Origin: Chenopodium formosanum | Taxonomy: Eukaryota; Streptophyta; Magnoliopsida; Caryophyllales; Amaranthaceae | Assembly: GCA_024500155.1 (NCBI GenBank) | Contig: CM044871.1 | Coordinates: 75,686,402 to 75,750,401, forward strand | Length of the DNA: 64,000 bases | Direction: 5' to 3' | Shown: positions 12,841-22,798 of the stretch, piece by piece | Layout: every line of letters begins with the position of its first letter | Numbering within the stretch: position 1 is the first letter of the stretch | Notes under the pieces: model-generated | What the model was told of the DNA's origin: nothing | Database searches by the model: none | What the model saw: only the letters and a program-made list of their open reading frames with translations | Program-made: the position numbers and the translations under genes

Positions 12841-14574
12841 TTGTCTTAAAGTCGTATTCAACAATGGGTCTCTAACCACTGGATTAAGTTTGGAAATTTT
12901 TTGTCTAAAAGTACAAGAACATCATTTTGTTTCTTTGTGACAACGCTCGTGATAGAGACGCTATGTTGGAGCAGGGATCGACGGTGTACCAGGCTGCACG
13001 TCTAATATTCATGCCTTGGAAGCAGAGCGAATCTTTACAGGATATAAGGTTTGAAGATGATCCTATATGGGTTCATCTCGATGAGGTACCTTTGAACTTA
13101 CGTGCGATTCATGTCGTTAAACCAATGCGTTCTTTGGTTGGTACCATTTTATGTGTTGATGAACCACTCCCTGGATCAATTAGATGTTTGATTAGAGTGA
13201 AACTCTAACTTCATGTTTTTGACCCGTTCCTGCCAAGATTCTACTTGGACCTTGGAAATTCTAAATTTAAGTGGATTAACATCAAATATGATAATATGTT
13301 TGTATTGTGTTCTACTGTTCTAGGTAGGGCTGTACACCGGTCCAAAACCGGACCGGAACCCTGAATCATTTGTTTTTGGGGACCGGGACCGGACCGTAAT
13401 AAACCGGTCCGGACCTGATTATTCCGGTCCGGTCCGGTTTTGAACCAAAATGGACCGGTTACATTATTTTTTTATTTTTCTTTTTCATTTTAGTATCTTA
13501 ATATATACAAACATTTTTAACATCTTGTTTTTGTTTGCGTGTTTTCCTATTTTACACCTAGAATTTATAAATTACAAGTTTTGTACCTAAATTTTTTAGA
13601 AATTTAAAAATAAAATTTAAATTTTTCACCCAAAAAATTACAAAAACACACATTCCGGTCCATTCCGGAATATTTCGATTTTTACCCGGACCGGACCGGA
13701 AACCCGGAATCCTCAATTTGTGAGGACCGAAGATCGGACCGGAATCAACCGGTCCGGGCCGGTCCGGTCCGATCCCGGTCGGTTTTCCGGTCCAGGTCCA
13801 TTTATGCACACCCCTAGTTTTAGGTGCAATAGAGTTGGACATAAGAAGAATTCTTGTAATTATAGTTTTGTTATGTCTACTCCTTTTCCTATGGATAATA
13901 ATGGGATTTTTATGCCTGCTACTCATCTCGCGCATAATTTCTTAAATTTGAATATTAAACTAAATTCAGAACGACTAAAGTACGTGGACCTCCAGACTCT
14001 TTTTAATAGAATCAATCCACCCTAACACCTTGCAAAATCCAAAAGCACTCAACGTAATAAAAAGACCTTTGTGCTTGTTGCTCCATCCCCCTTACCTTTG
14101 AAAAAGAGGAAAATATACTTGGAACCAACAAAACATGATACCATTACTCTGAAAAAACCAGACCATACTAAAAAAGAACCCATCCATGAACCAACCAAAT
14201 CTAATTTCTTAACCCACAAAAAACTTCTTCACAACCCAAAAAAGAACAATTTGTACCTTGGATCATCTTTACATTCGAAAAAGAATAGAGGGTTTGATCA
14301 AATGCATTTCAATTTTCATTCTAAGCATGTTTGTCAACCATCATCTCCTTTAATCTTGGGTAGCAGAAACCCCAAGTGGACATTTGTGCCCCTATCCTCG
14401 AAAATGGAAACTAATAATCCCACCTTTGCCACTTCTACTCAAAACAATCCCACCTTTTCGAATTCCCAAAACAATCCCACCTTTGACCCCCATCTTCTCA
14501 AAATGAGCCTTTTAACCCACAACTTGTTTAATAGGTTAACTTTTTTTTTTTCAATCTCTCATCTCCCACCTTAG
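12841..14574 (+). pseudogene. LINE ORF1 (DUF4283 plus zinc knuckle), interrupted by a MITE
   Basis: RNA-binding ORF1 protein of a plant L1-type element. Open stretch 12927-13208 reads CDNARDRDAMLEQGSTVY, then ARLIFMPWKQS and PIWVHLDEVPLNLR, the usual order in DUF4283. A stop at 13206-13208 precedes further homologous sequence (FDPFLPRFYLDLGNSK). The CX2CX4HX4C knuckle is split by the hAT MITE at 13325-13816; CNRVGHKKNSC follows the insertion. Downstream 14071-14574 encodes a basic, Asn/Pro/Thr-rich tail with repeats of the type NNPTF. No ORF2 follows, so the element is truncated. A copy of 14404-14520 lies inverted at 57284-57395. Confidence 0.75.
13325..13816. mobile_element. hAT-type MITE in LINE ORF1
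   Basis: 492 bp with terminal inverted repeats TAGGGCTGTACAC at the left and ATGCACACCCCTA at the right. It is flanked by 8-bp target duplications GTTCTAGG (13317-13324) and GTTTTAGG (13817-13824), which differ at one base. The interior is dominated by GGACCGG/CCGGTCC palindromic runs near both ends around an AT-rich core. It has no coding capacity. An 8-bp duplication and TAGGG-type ends fit the hAT superfamily. Confidence 0.9.
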
Positions 14575-14579
14575 CTATC

Positions 14580-15080
14580 CACCATAACCACCACCACCCT
14601 TAACCACCACATCACCATCTAACCCCAGCTAACCCACGAACTCCAGCCACCATGAACCCCAGCCAACCCACGGAACCTAGCCAACACGAACCCGGAACCC
14701 CTAGCCACCACGAAACCCACCAAACCATGAACCCTAGCCACCACGAACCCCAGCCAACCCACACAAACCCCATCCACCACGAATCCCCACCACCCACGAT
14801 GGCCACGAAACCCACCACTCCCAAATCTCCACCACCCACGAACCCCAACCACCACAAACTACCACTACCCACAAATCTCGACCACCCACGAAACCCAAAC
14901 CACCCCCGCCGATCTCACCCACGAAACCCACCAACCCCAAAATCCCGACCAACCCACAAAACCCACCAACCCCGGAATCCCGGTCAACCCACAAAACCCA
15001 AACCACCCACAAACCCTGATCTCCCACAAAACCCAAACCACCTCAAAATACCGCCGCCTACAAACCCCGACCACCCATGA
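14580..15080. repeat. A/C-rich low-complexity tract
   Basis: About 500 bp in which the plus strand is almost only A and C with scattered G and few T. It is a degenerate array of short ACCCACGAAACCC-like units. Several frames on both strands stay open only because of composition. I do not call the resulting Pro/His/Asn-rich or Gly/Trp/Val-rich peptides as genes. Confidence 0.85.
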
Positions 15081-15109
15081 ACCCTGATCTCACCCACGAA
15101 ACCAGGAAT

Positions 15110-15132
15110 GGGGAGGTGGGGAAAGGGGAGGG
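15110..15132 (+). other. G-quadruplex motif
   Basis: Four G runs (GGGG, GGGG, GGGG, GGG) are separated by AGGT, AAA and A, satisfying the usual G4 rule with short loops. It directly follows the A/C-rich tract. A CACGTG G-box is nearby at 15221-15226. Confidence 0.6.
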
Positions 15133-15247
15133 TGGTGAAGTGGTATGTGATGCAGTGGACGGTGGTGGGGAGTTTATTTTTTAAATTTGCAAAAGTTAAA
15201 ATTGTACAATCAAAAGGTGACACGTGGCAAGTCACCTACTAAATTAA

Positions 15248-15703
15248 TGAAAGGAATGGTGTCCTTCGAACAAGTGTATTATTCTGATAGTGGGTTCAAA
15301 ATTATTAGAAAGCTAATATATTCAGTAAGATCAGGTGATCTGAATGCCTAGGTGGAGGTTGCTTCTGATCAGTAATATTAATGTATAATTAATATTACAG
15401 CTTAATCTTGACTGAACCCTTAGGGTCACACCTAAGAAATTAACGAACTGACTCGACGAATTAATTCGGAAGAAATTAATGAGTCGCCCGAGTAATAAAT
15501 ATTAAGACGTCGGAAATTTGAGCTTGGAGCGTCAAAACCGAGCGTCGGAGAATCTCAAATGTCGAGCCAAAATTTAGGATTTGGTGAGACGGGAAAATAC
15601 TTCAAGTAACAAGTAAAATCCTAGCCACGTGAAAGGCTAGGAAAGCGCGTCAAATAGAAGCGTGCCACGTGGCAGCGCGGCATGGTGGCAGCACGTACGG
15701 CAC
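15248..15703 (+). repeat. Copia LTR fragment, plus orientation
   Basis: Begins TGAAAGGAATGGTGTCCTTC, the same start as the copia LTR at 55890-57097, and covers only its first ~450 bp. It is fused head to tail with the inverted full LTR that follows, so 15248-15670 and about 16510-16932 form inverted arms. Confidence 0.8.
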
Positions 15704-16932
15704 GGGGTTTGGTGAGTCCGACTCACCGCGGAAACAAACCCGAAAACAAAACCGCACTTGCAATAAATAAAACCATAAACATAATTAATAATTAAACACA
15801 AGATTAAGATAAAACAATTACCTTTTGGAGCGTGCTTTGCCTGACCGAATGGGCTCTTACTTGAAAGCTTAGCCCCGAAAACACGAGAGCCTCCGACGGA
15901 GATCCGCCCGCAAAAACGACTACCGACTTTTAGGTCCGTTACCTCGAGGTTAGCGTGGTCCGACCAAAACCCGAGTATTATATGAGTTTAAGGGTTTTTG
16001 CAAATGCAATGCCCTATTGAACTCCTACTTAAGCAAAGAATTCTCAAGCCATGCTTTGGCTATTTATAAGGAAGGATAGCTTGTGAATTCCACTCATCTT
16101 TCAATGTGGGACTTTTTTACAAAAAGATCCCACATGGAAAGATTGATGAATTCAGCCCTTAGTTTAATAAACCAAGGAACAAGTAACAAGTGTCACATGG
16201 TCAGGTGAGGACCACTTTCCCACTTTGTCCCCAAGGCAACTCACATGCATTGTGAGCTAACCATGTGTCACCCAACCTTGAGCCCCAAGTTGGGTTCGGT
16301 AGGGCAACTTTCTTTTGGCCCGTGTCCATGACCCATCACCCGGGTCCACGGCCCTTGCCACATGCGCTGCCAACGTGGCGCTCTGCCAACGTGGCACGCT
16401 GCCACTTGGTGGCTGCAAACGTGGCGGCTGCCACTTGGCAATTGCCAACGTGGCTGCCATGTGCGCTGCCACACATGCTGCCACATGGCGCTTTAACATG
16501 TGTGCTGCCACGTGGCACGCTCCTATTTGGAGCGCTTTCCTAGCCTTTCGCGTGGCTAGGATTTTACTTGTTACTTGAAATATTTTCCCGTCTCACCAAA
16601 TCCTAAATTTTGGCTCGACATTTGAGATTCCCCGACGCTCAGTTTCGACGTTCCAAGCTCGAATTTTCGACGTCTAAATATTTATTACTCGGGCAACTCA
16701 TTAATTTCTTCTGAATTAATTCGTCGAGTCGGTTCGTTAATTGCTTGGGTGTGACCCGAAGGGTTCAGTCAAGATTAAGGTGTAATATTAATTATACATT
16801 AATATTACTGATCGGAAGCGGCCTCCACCTAGGCATTCCGATCACTTGACCTTACTGAATATATTAGATTTCTAATAATTCTTAACCCACTATTAGAATA
16901 ATACACTTGTTCGAAGGACACCATTCCTTTCA
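15704..16932 (-). repeat. C1 3' LTR (Ty1/copia), minus orientation
   Basis: Reverse complement of the LTR at 55890-57097. It starts TGAAAGG at 16932, directly beside the purine-rich AGTGGGAGAT in C1. Its far end stops at CACCAAACCCC, lacking the terminal CAACA, so the outer end is truncated by a few bases. It contains a GC-rich stretch at 16340-16530 with many CCACGTGG/CCAACGTGG motifs, including a G-box at 16509-16514. Confidence 0.8.
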
Positions 16933-17634
16933 ATCTCCCACTTGTCCTTCCGAACAAGTGAGCTTTCAGTGTATAGCCCCTTTCCTATGTTTCTTCATGT
17001 CTCTTCATGAACTATAGGGTAAGATTATTCATCATACCTATTACGTCCAAAAGTGTTTCTCAAAATCTGAGTTTGACTGTCAATAAGAAGATTATTTCTA
17101 AAATCCATTTGAGCACGACCATGCATTTTCACAGTCTCGCTCTTCGAGAGGCCTTGTAAATAACAAGACATGCTCCCTATTGTTATTAGGGGGACATTTC
17201 TAGTTTTTTAATGTAGCTTTTCATACTAAGAGAACCTAGCCGCCTGAGTGATGCCGTTATAATCCCCTGTTACGACACACGTTTGACAATCATCAAATCG
17301 GACTAGTACTCAAACAAGAAAGCTCACAATACTCATAATCAAGGAAAAAGGTTCCGGTAGCAATAATGAGAAGTATACTTATGATGATTTTTAATCTCTT
17401 AAAGTATTCTCAAAGGTCGATCAAGTATGGTTCTAAACCAATACATGTGCAAATGATTCATGACAATCATGTCCTTGTAGCACATGAAACGGTGCTATAA
17501 ATCAAACTACACACTAATCTCAACTGGTCATTAATCGTCCATTGTTTAAATGACCTCGACTAGGGATAATTTTCGATTATAATATTCAACGTTCACTTAA
17601 TAGGTGTTTCCTTACCAAGGCTGATCTTGATACC

Positions 17635-19277
17635 TGTAGACACCTAAAAATGTCTCCCCAAAACCAAACCCGATGATGAACAACCATTCACCGCCACTAT
17701 TGGTCGGGTTTAGTATTTAATCCCGAGAGTGCTTAAAAAATCGTATTTAATTAAATTCGTATTAGTCTTGATGTTTGGTCAAAGCGTAGTTTTAATTTCA
17801 GCCCAAAATATTTTTTTAAATTTTACTGTTTTATTATTTATTTTGACCCAAAATTTTTATTAATTTTATTTATTTTAGCCCAAATAATAATTACATCAGA
17901 AAATGGCCCGAAATTATCAATCGACACTTAAAATGCTGAACAAAAATAGGGTCTAAAATGAATTTAGACGGAAAAACGAACTGAAATCTCCCGCGTCACG
18001 GCAACAGTCCACCGTGCCACGGGAAACTTTCCCGTCTGACGGTGGAGTTTCCCGTGACACGGGACATTTGATGTGACACGGAGATTTCTGTGTCCTTTCC
18101 GCGTAAACCCTTAACGCGTTTTCTCCTCCCGTTCACGCAAATTGTATCGTGTCACGGGAATGTTTCCCGTCTGACGGTGGGATTTCCCGTGTCACGGTAC
18201 ACTTTATCGTGTCGCGGGATACTTTTTTTAGGGTTTTTATCATTTTAGGGTTCTGTGTGTTCCCTCAGCACATTTTTTCTATAAATACCCCCTCATTTCT
18301 GATGTACAGGGCATCAATTAATTCTCTAGTTTTTTCTCTCTTCTATGCTCTAGCCTAAACGCTAGCCTACCCTTCTTCTTTCAAAATTCCTTCTTCAAAC
18401 ACTCCAAGGAGTCCATACTTTACTCGTGGTTCTGTCCTTAAGCCAACGCGTGAAAGGTAGAACTGTTTGCGGGTTTGGCCCCAAATCAATTCTATTTAAT
18501 TTAATTTAATTATTGTTTTATTATTATTACCTTGAAGTTACTAACTCGTTTATTATTTTATATTTGCAAACAAATAGAATCAAAGTAAGAATTACGCTCC
18601 TTTTATTTCTATTATTTTTTCTAACGATTTTGTATTGTTAGAATTATTGTTAAATTGCTTCCAATATTAATGATAATTCTATTATTTATTATGATCACCA
18701 TATTGCATGTTTAAAGGGAATATGTAAATGAAAATCACGCCTAATAAGATAATTTGGACAACCGGTTTAGGTTCCTTTTTAATCTTGTTGTTTAATTAAG
18801 TAATCACAATATTTTAGAATGAAGTGTTGCATTAATATTAAACCAATTTAGCATAATAATAGTTTAGAGCAAATTGAATATTTTGTTTGTATGCCTTTGA
18901 GATCGCAGGAATGCTTTTCACTATTAGAATTGAGTAGAGGCCAATATGGGCGAATGTGAGTCCATGACTTACTTCGTGGATTATGAATGGGGTGTAACCT
19001 TCACAGGTTAATCGTGGTTCCGAACCATATGGAGTTAGTAATCTCATGGATTATGAATGGGGTGTAACCTTCACGGGTCAATCGTTGTTTCCTATCTTTG
19101 TCCCTTTATCGTGGTTGCCTTAAATGATCCGTGAACGGTTTACAAGTTCCTTAAAAACTTGTTGGCGGCTCCCTACTTTCCTTGTCCCTAATCGTATATG
19201 TTAATTCCCACTTCCTATGAGTGCCAAGTATATTCATCACATGCTTTAACGTAGGCGCACTTCGAGCGACGCCTACA
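17635..19277 (+). repeat. Type A solo LTR (T1 family)
   Basis: 1643 bp, ends TGTAGACACCTAAAAATG and GCGACGCCTACA, flanked by perfect 5-bp duplications ATACC (17630-17634 and 19278-19282). It sits inside copia sequence whose uninterrupted counterpart is visible near 55095-55115. It is the same family as the T1 5' LTR (46898-48458). TATAAATA is at 18280-18287. A short direct duplication (TGGATTATGAATGGGGTGTA) occurs near 18977 and 19048. Confidence 0.95.
17996..18287 (+). promoter_or_regulatory. Type A LTR promoter: palindrome cluster plus TATA
   Basis: TATAAATA at 18280-18287 is preceded by two groups (17996-18075, 18145-18225) of 11-bp palindromes of two kinds, CCGTG-W-CACGG and CCGTC-W-GACGG, plus variants such as CGTGTCGCGGG. 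The same arrangement is present in the T1 5' LTR (palindromes 47840-48100, TATA 47774-47781). A role as binding sites is inference. Confidence 0.55.
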
Positions 19278-20250
19278 ATACCCTATTTTGAATATTCCAA
19301 GAATCGAATGGACTCATTATTTAATTCTAAACCACAATTAAATAGTAAACAGAGTGATAAAAATTGCATGAAATTTTAAATTACTCCAAAACCTGAATGG
19401 TTCATCTTATGATAAATGGTTTTTCCAAATGTTGTAAGAGTATCACTCTTTATAAAACATCTATAGAAATCACACCCATATCTAATATGCTTGGTTTCTT
19501 TCATCTAATTGTGAATGTTGTCGTTCACTTACTACATAGGTTTAATTATAACTACTTTGCTAATCTTAGCATCTTCATTACTGATCACTTTCATAATAAG
19601 ATGATAAAATTTGAGAGTGTCATGGATTATATGTGATTTAGGATTTATTGTCTAAGTGATGGCTCCCGCTCATTTTCATGATTGAGACCTTCAACTAGAC
19701 AACCTACAATCATTAACGTTCAGCAACGAACTTTCTAGTAAACATCTTCTTTATTATCGCCATTAAGGCAACAATATTCTCAACATATATTTTAGTAGAC
19801 TTCCTGATGATGCTTTTCTTAGGTTTCACTCCAAACGGCTCACAACGATTTGGGATACCCTAATCACTTGTGATCATGAAAATTTACTTTAAATACCCGC
19901 ACATTACACATGGATCCACATCCATGTTACAATTCTCAAGCCACGACTCATTGCTAGCTCGTGCTTATAAACGACTTCCTTATTAAGGATCTAATCCTTG
20001 TTAAGGTTTGTGCTTGCAACATCAATTCTCAAATTGTATTTGTTTCCACAAGTCAAGAACTCATCCTGTTACTTATCCAAGTACTTTGGATGTTATTGGC
20101 CACAATCTAACGATAAATTACATAGATTCAGGTTGATTGGTACTACATACATACTTCACATGCTCTAAGCAAGTAAGTCTTGCGACGATTCCATATCATA
20201 GCATACATGATGGATTAAATTGCAGAGTAATCCTCAATCTTATTCCATCC

Positions 20251-20478
20251 ATAAATAGAAGGTTTGGGCTAAAATTAAATAATAAATTTGGGCTAAAATT
20301 AAAACTATGCGTTTACCAAACATCAAGACTAATCCATGGACTGTTTAAAAATATGAATTTAATCAAATACGATTTTTTTAAGCACTCTCGGGATTAAATA
20401 CTGAACCCGACCAATAGTGGCGGTGAAAGGTTGTTCATCATCGGGGTTGGTTTTGGGAGACATTTTTAGGTGTCTACA
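20251..20478 (-). repeat. T1 3' LTR remnant
   Basis: Matches 48231-48458, the U3 start of the 5' LTR, and ends TGTCTACA at 20471-20478. The rest of the LTR is absent: copia sequence runs directly into it near 20250. This fits one deletion that removed the LTR body and adjoining copia DNA. Confidence 0.85.
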
Positions 20479-20620
20479 GAAGTCCCCACTTTGACTGAGT
20501 TTGTAGAAACGTCAGTTTCGAAAACGATAGTCAAAGTAGTCGATAGGGACGGAGAATGATTTAAGACGTTCTGCGATCCTAAATTACTCTGTATACGCCG
20601 ATACCTGCAGAAAAATGTTA
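20479..20620 (-). other. T1 polypurine tract and conserved PPT-proximal block
   Basis: Minus-strand AGTCAAAGTGGGGACTTC (20479-20496) abuts the LTR. The next ~120 bp (TTTCGAAAACGATAGTCAAA, CGATAGGGACGGAGAATGAT, GACGTTCTGCGA, GCCGATACCTGC) recur in N1 at 2372-2510 and, inverted, in N2 at 36700-36822. Conservation in three otherwise divergent elements suggests a cis-acting function near the plus-strand primer. Confidence 0.7.
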
Positions 20621-20866
20621 ATTCCACAGATAAAAGAGTAAAAGGATAGAATACATATCTGGCACCGGTGTATCGGTGACAAATGAGTTTGGCAGCTTCC
20701 TATGCTTGAAGGAATCCACCGGATGACATTTGTTGAAACGCTTTCCATGCCTGAGGAAAGCCGACTGAGGAGTTTGGTAGTTTTCTAAGCCTGAAGAAAC
20801 CTACCAAATAATTCTTTCCATGCTTGAGGAAAGTCGACGTATGAATTTGGTGTCATTCTATGCTTG

Positions 20867-21180
20867 AAGAAATCCACCGATGATGCTTTCCATGCTTGAG
20901 GAAAGCCGACTTGGCGGTTTTCTATACTTGAAGAAAAATCCACCGATAACGCATTCCAAGCTTGAGGAAAGCCAACTTGGCGGTTTTCTATACTTGAGGA
21001 AAAATCCACCGATAACGCTTTCCAAGCCTGAGGAAAGCCGACTTGGCGGTTTTCCATACTTGAAGAAAAATCCACCGATAACACTTTCCAAGCCTGAGGA
21101 AAGCCGACTTGGCGGTTTTCTATACTTGAAGAAAAATCCACCGATAACGCTTTCCAAGCCTGAGAAAAGTCGACGACTAC
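20867..21180. repeat. 66-bp tandem repeat in T1 3' region
   Basis: Units carrying GAAAAATCCACCGATAAC and GAGGAAAGCCGACTTGGCGG repeat at 66-bp spacing (about 20933, 20999, 21065, 21131), with degenerate units upstream from about 20690. The period is a multiple of three, so frames on both strands stay open and give 22-residue peptide repeats. These are not convincing genes. Confidence 0.9.
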
Positions 21181-21474
21181 TGTAATCGCTGAAATTTGCA
21201 AGTGTATGATGGTTCGATTATCCCCGAACGGGGGCCACAGATGATTCAAACCTTTCAAAGCGATTATCCGACCATGTTAGGTGCTTAAAATATCTACAAC
21301 ATGACTTTAATGCTTGTAGGGGCAAAATAGTAATTTTGGTACCCTCTAACCGTCAGTTAGAATATTCCGCGTAATTTTACCGAAAAATTAACCGTCCAAT
21401 TTACGCAGAAAATCGTGTAATTCTGGTCAATATGCCAGGAATATCCACAAATAGCTATGTAGGGCAGGCAAAAA

Positions 21475-22070
21475 GCCACCGTGTCACGAAATGACTTCCC
21501 GTGACACGGCACTGGTCCCCGTCACGCGGAGCAGATTCCCGTGACGCGGCAGTGGGTCCCCGTCACGCGGAGCAGATTCCCGTGACGCGGGAAATTAGTT
21601 GGCTGAAAATTAGTCAACTGGCATCTTTGACCAGTCACACCACGTGCACCACGCAATATATTATCGTTACATGGTAACGAAAACCGTTGCACGAGAAACG
21701 GCGACATGCAACGGTTACTTTTGGCTTTAAATATCAACCATTTCTCCCATTTTGCTCATCCTTCATTTCTCTTTCTTGTCCGTTTTTCACCCCAAAAAAA
21801 ATTTCTTTTTGCTCGGATTCCCGTGTCTCGGCGGCTTCTCACCGGCGCTCGGAGTTTGCTCCCGTCATCCAGAATCATCTCCCGTGTCACGGCGGTTCTG
21901 TCTCCCCTTTTTTTTCAAAAAATTTTTTTTGCTACTGCTTGCTGCTTGCTGCTCACTGCCGTGTTGCTGTTTGCTGTTAATCAGAGCTCTGGCGTCCCCT
22001 GTGCTTACCGTGACACGGAATTTATCATCGTGACACGTCATTTGCTCACCGTGTCGCGGCGGCTACTCTG
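21475..22070 (+). promoter_or_regulatory. Palindrome-rich region upstream of the opposite-strand mobile-domain gene
   Basis: Clusters of CCGTGTCACGG, CCGTGACACGG and CCGTCACGCGG-type motifs lie at 21475-21600 and 21835-22070. A possible TATA box (GCTTTAAATATC) is at 21722-21733. A good 5' splice site (CTAT/GTAAGT) near 22169 and an acceptor (TTATAATAG) just before 22798 suggest a 5' untranslated intron. Promoter assignment is inference from position and motif sharing with the LTR. Confidence 0.4.
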
Positions 22071-22798
22071 ATCTTCGCGGTTTTTCGAGCTTTTGGAGCT
22101 CAAATCTTCACCAATTCCGCTCTAATTTTTTGCCACTATCCTCATTTTCGATTCTCTACAAGGATCTATGTAAGTTTCCCTTGATTTTGCCTCGAATTTG
22201 CTTCAAATGAGTAATTTCATGAAAAACCCTAAAAAAATCAATTTGGGGATTTTTTGATTTTGTGGTTTATGTTGAAATTCTTGCTATGAATTTACTTGTA
22301 TATGTATGTATGCGTGTTTGTGAGCGATTTGAGGTAAAAATTGCATGATTTGGTGAAGAATTGAGCAAAATCACCATTTTTTATACTACTTGTGGTAAAT
22401 GGTGTTCCTTGTTGTTCATGTTGTTCTTTTGAACTTGGATTGATGACATGTTGGTTGTAGATCTTGTAAAATATGCTATGATGCGTCGATCTATTGTTTT
22501 TGTGCAACTTTGAGACATGTTTTGTATTGCGTATGTACTACATTGTCATGGAGAACATAATATCATGCAATTAGGAGAACATAGTATTAGTTCGTCATGG
22601 AGAAACTAAATACTATAAATAATTCCATTATTTTGCCAATTTTTAGCCTTGAGGTAAAAATTTAGCGTATAATGCGATAAACAACTAAATAACTTATGAA
22701 GTGATTCTAAGCATTTATATTTTTTTATTAAAATGGAACTCGAACTAAATGTCTTAGGAAATGATGCTAAGCATTTAGATTTTTATTTTTATAATAGC

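Larger units (their letters stand above)
16933..20250 (-). mobile_element. C1: 3' part of a Ty1/copia element
   Basis: Minus-strand copia sequence running from the PPT (AAGTGGGAGATTG, near 16930-16945) back through the RNase H/RT end. It matches 54170-55803 in inverted orientation. It is interrupted by the solo LTR 17635-19277 (target site ATACC); outside that it is 16933-17634 and 19278-20250. At 20250 it breaks into a truncated T1 LTR, and the copia sequence resumes at 48459. The segment equivalent to about 52890-54150 of C2 is missing and was presumably deleted together with most of the T1 3' LTR. No open copia frame remains. Confidence 0.7.

Noticed and set aside
14612..15080. Proline/histidine-rich and glycine/tryptophan-rich proteins on both strands
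   Set aside because: Five overlapping frames are open because of the A/C-only composition; no start context, domain or conservation supports a gene.
14652..15235. A CRISPR-like or regularly spaced repeat array
   Set aside because: Repeats are short, degenerate and without unique spacers, and the setting is a plant nuclear genome.
16257..16578. Several overlapping Ala/His/Trp-rich frames
   Set aside because: They arise from short GTGGCAGC-type repeats in the copia LTR and overlap on both strands.
20785..21258. A 157-residue repeat protein on the minus strand
   Set aside because: It is a translation of the 66-bp tandem array in the T1 3' region.
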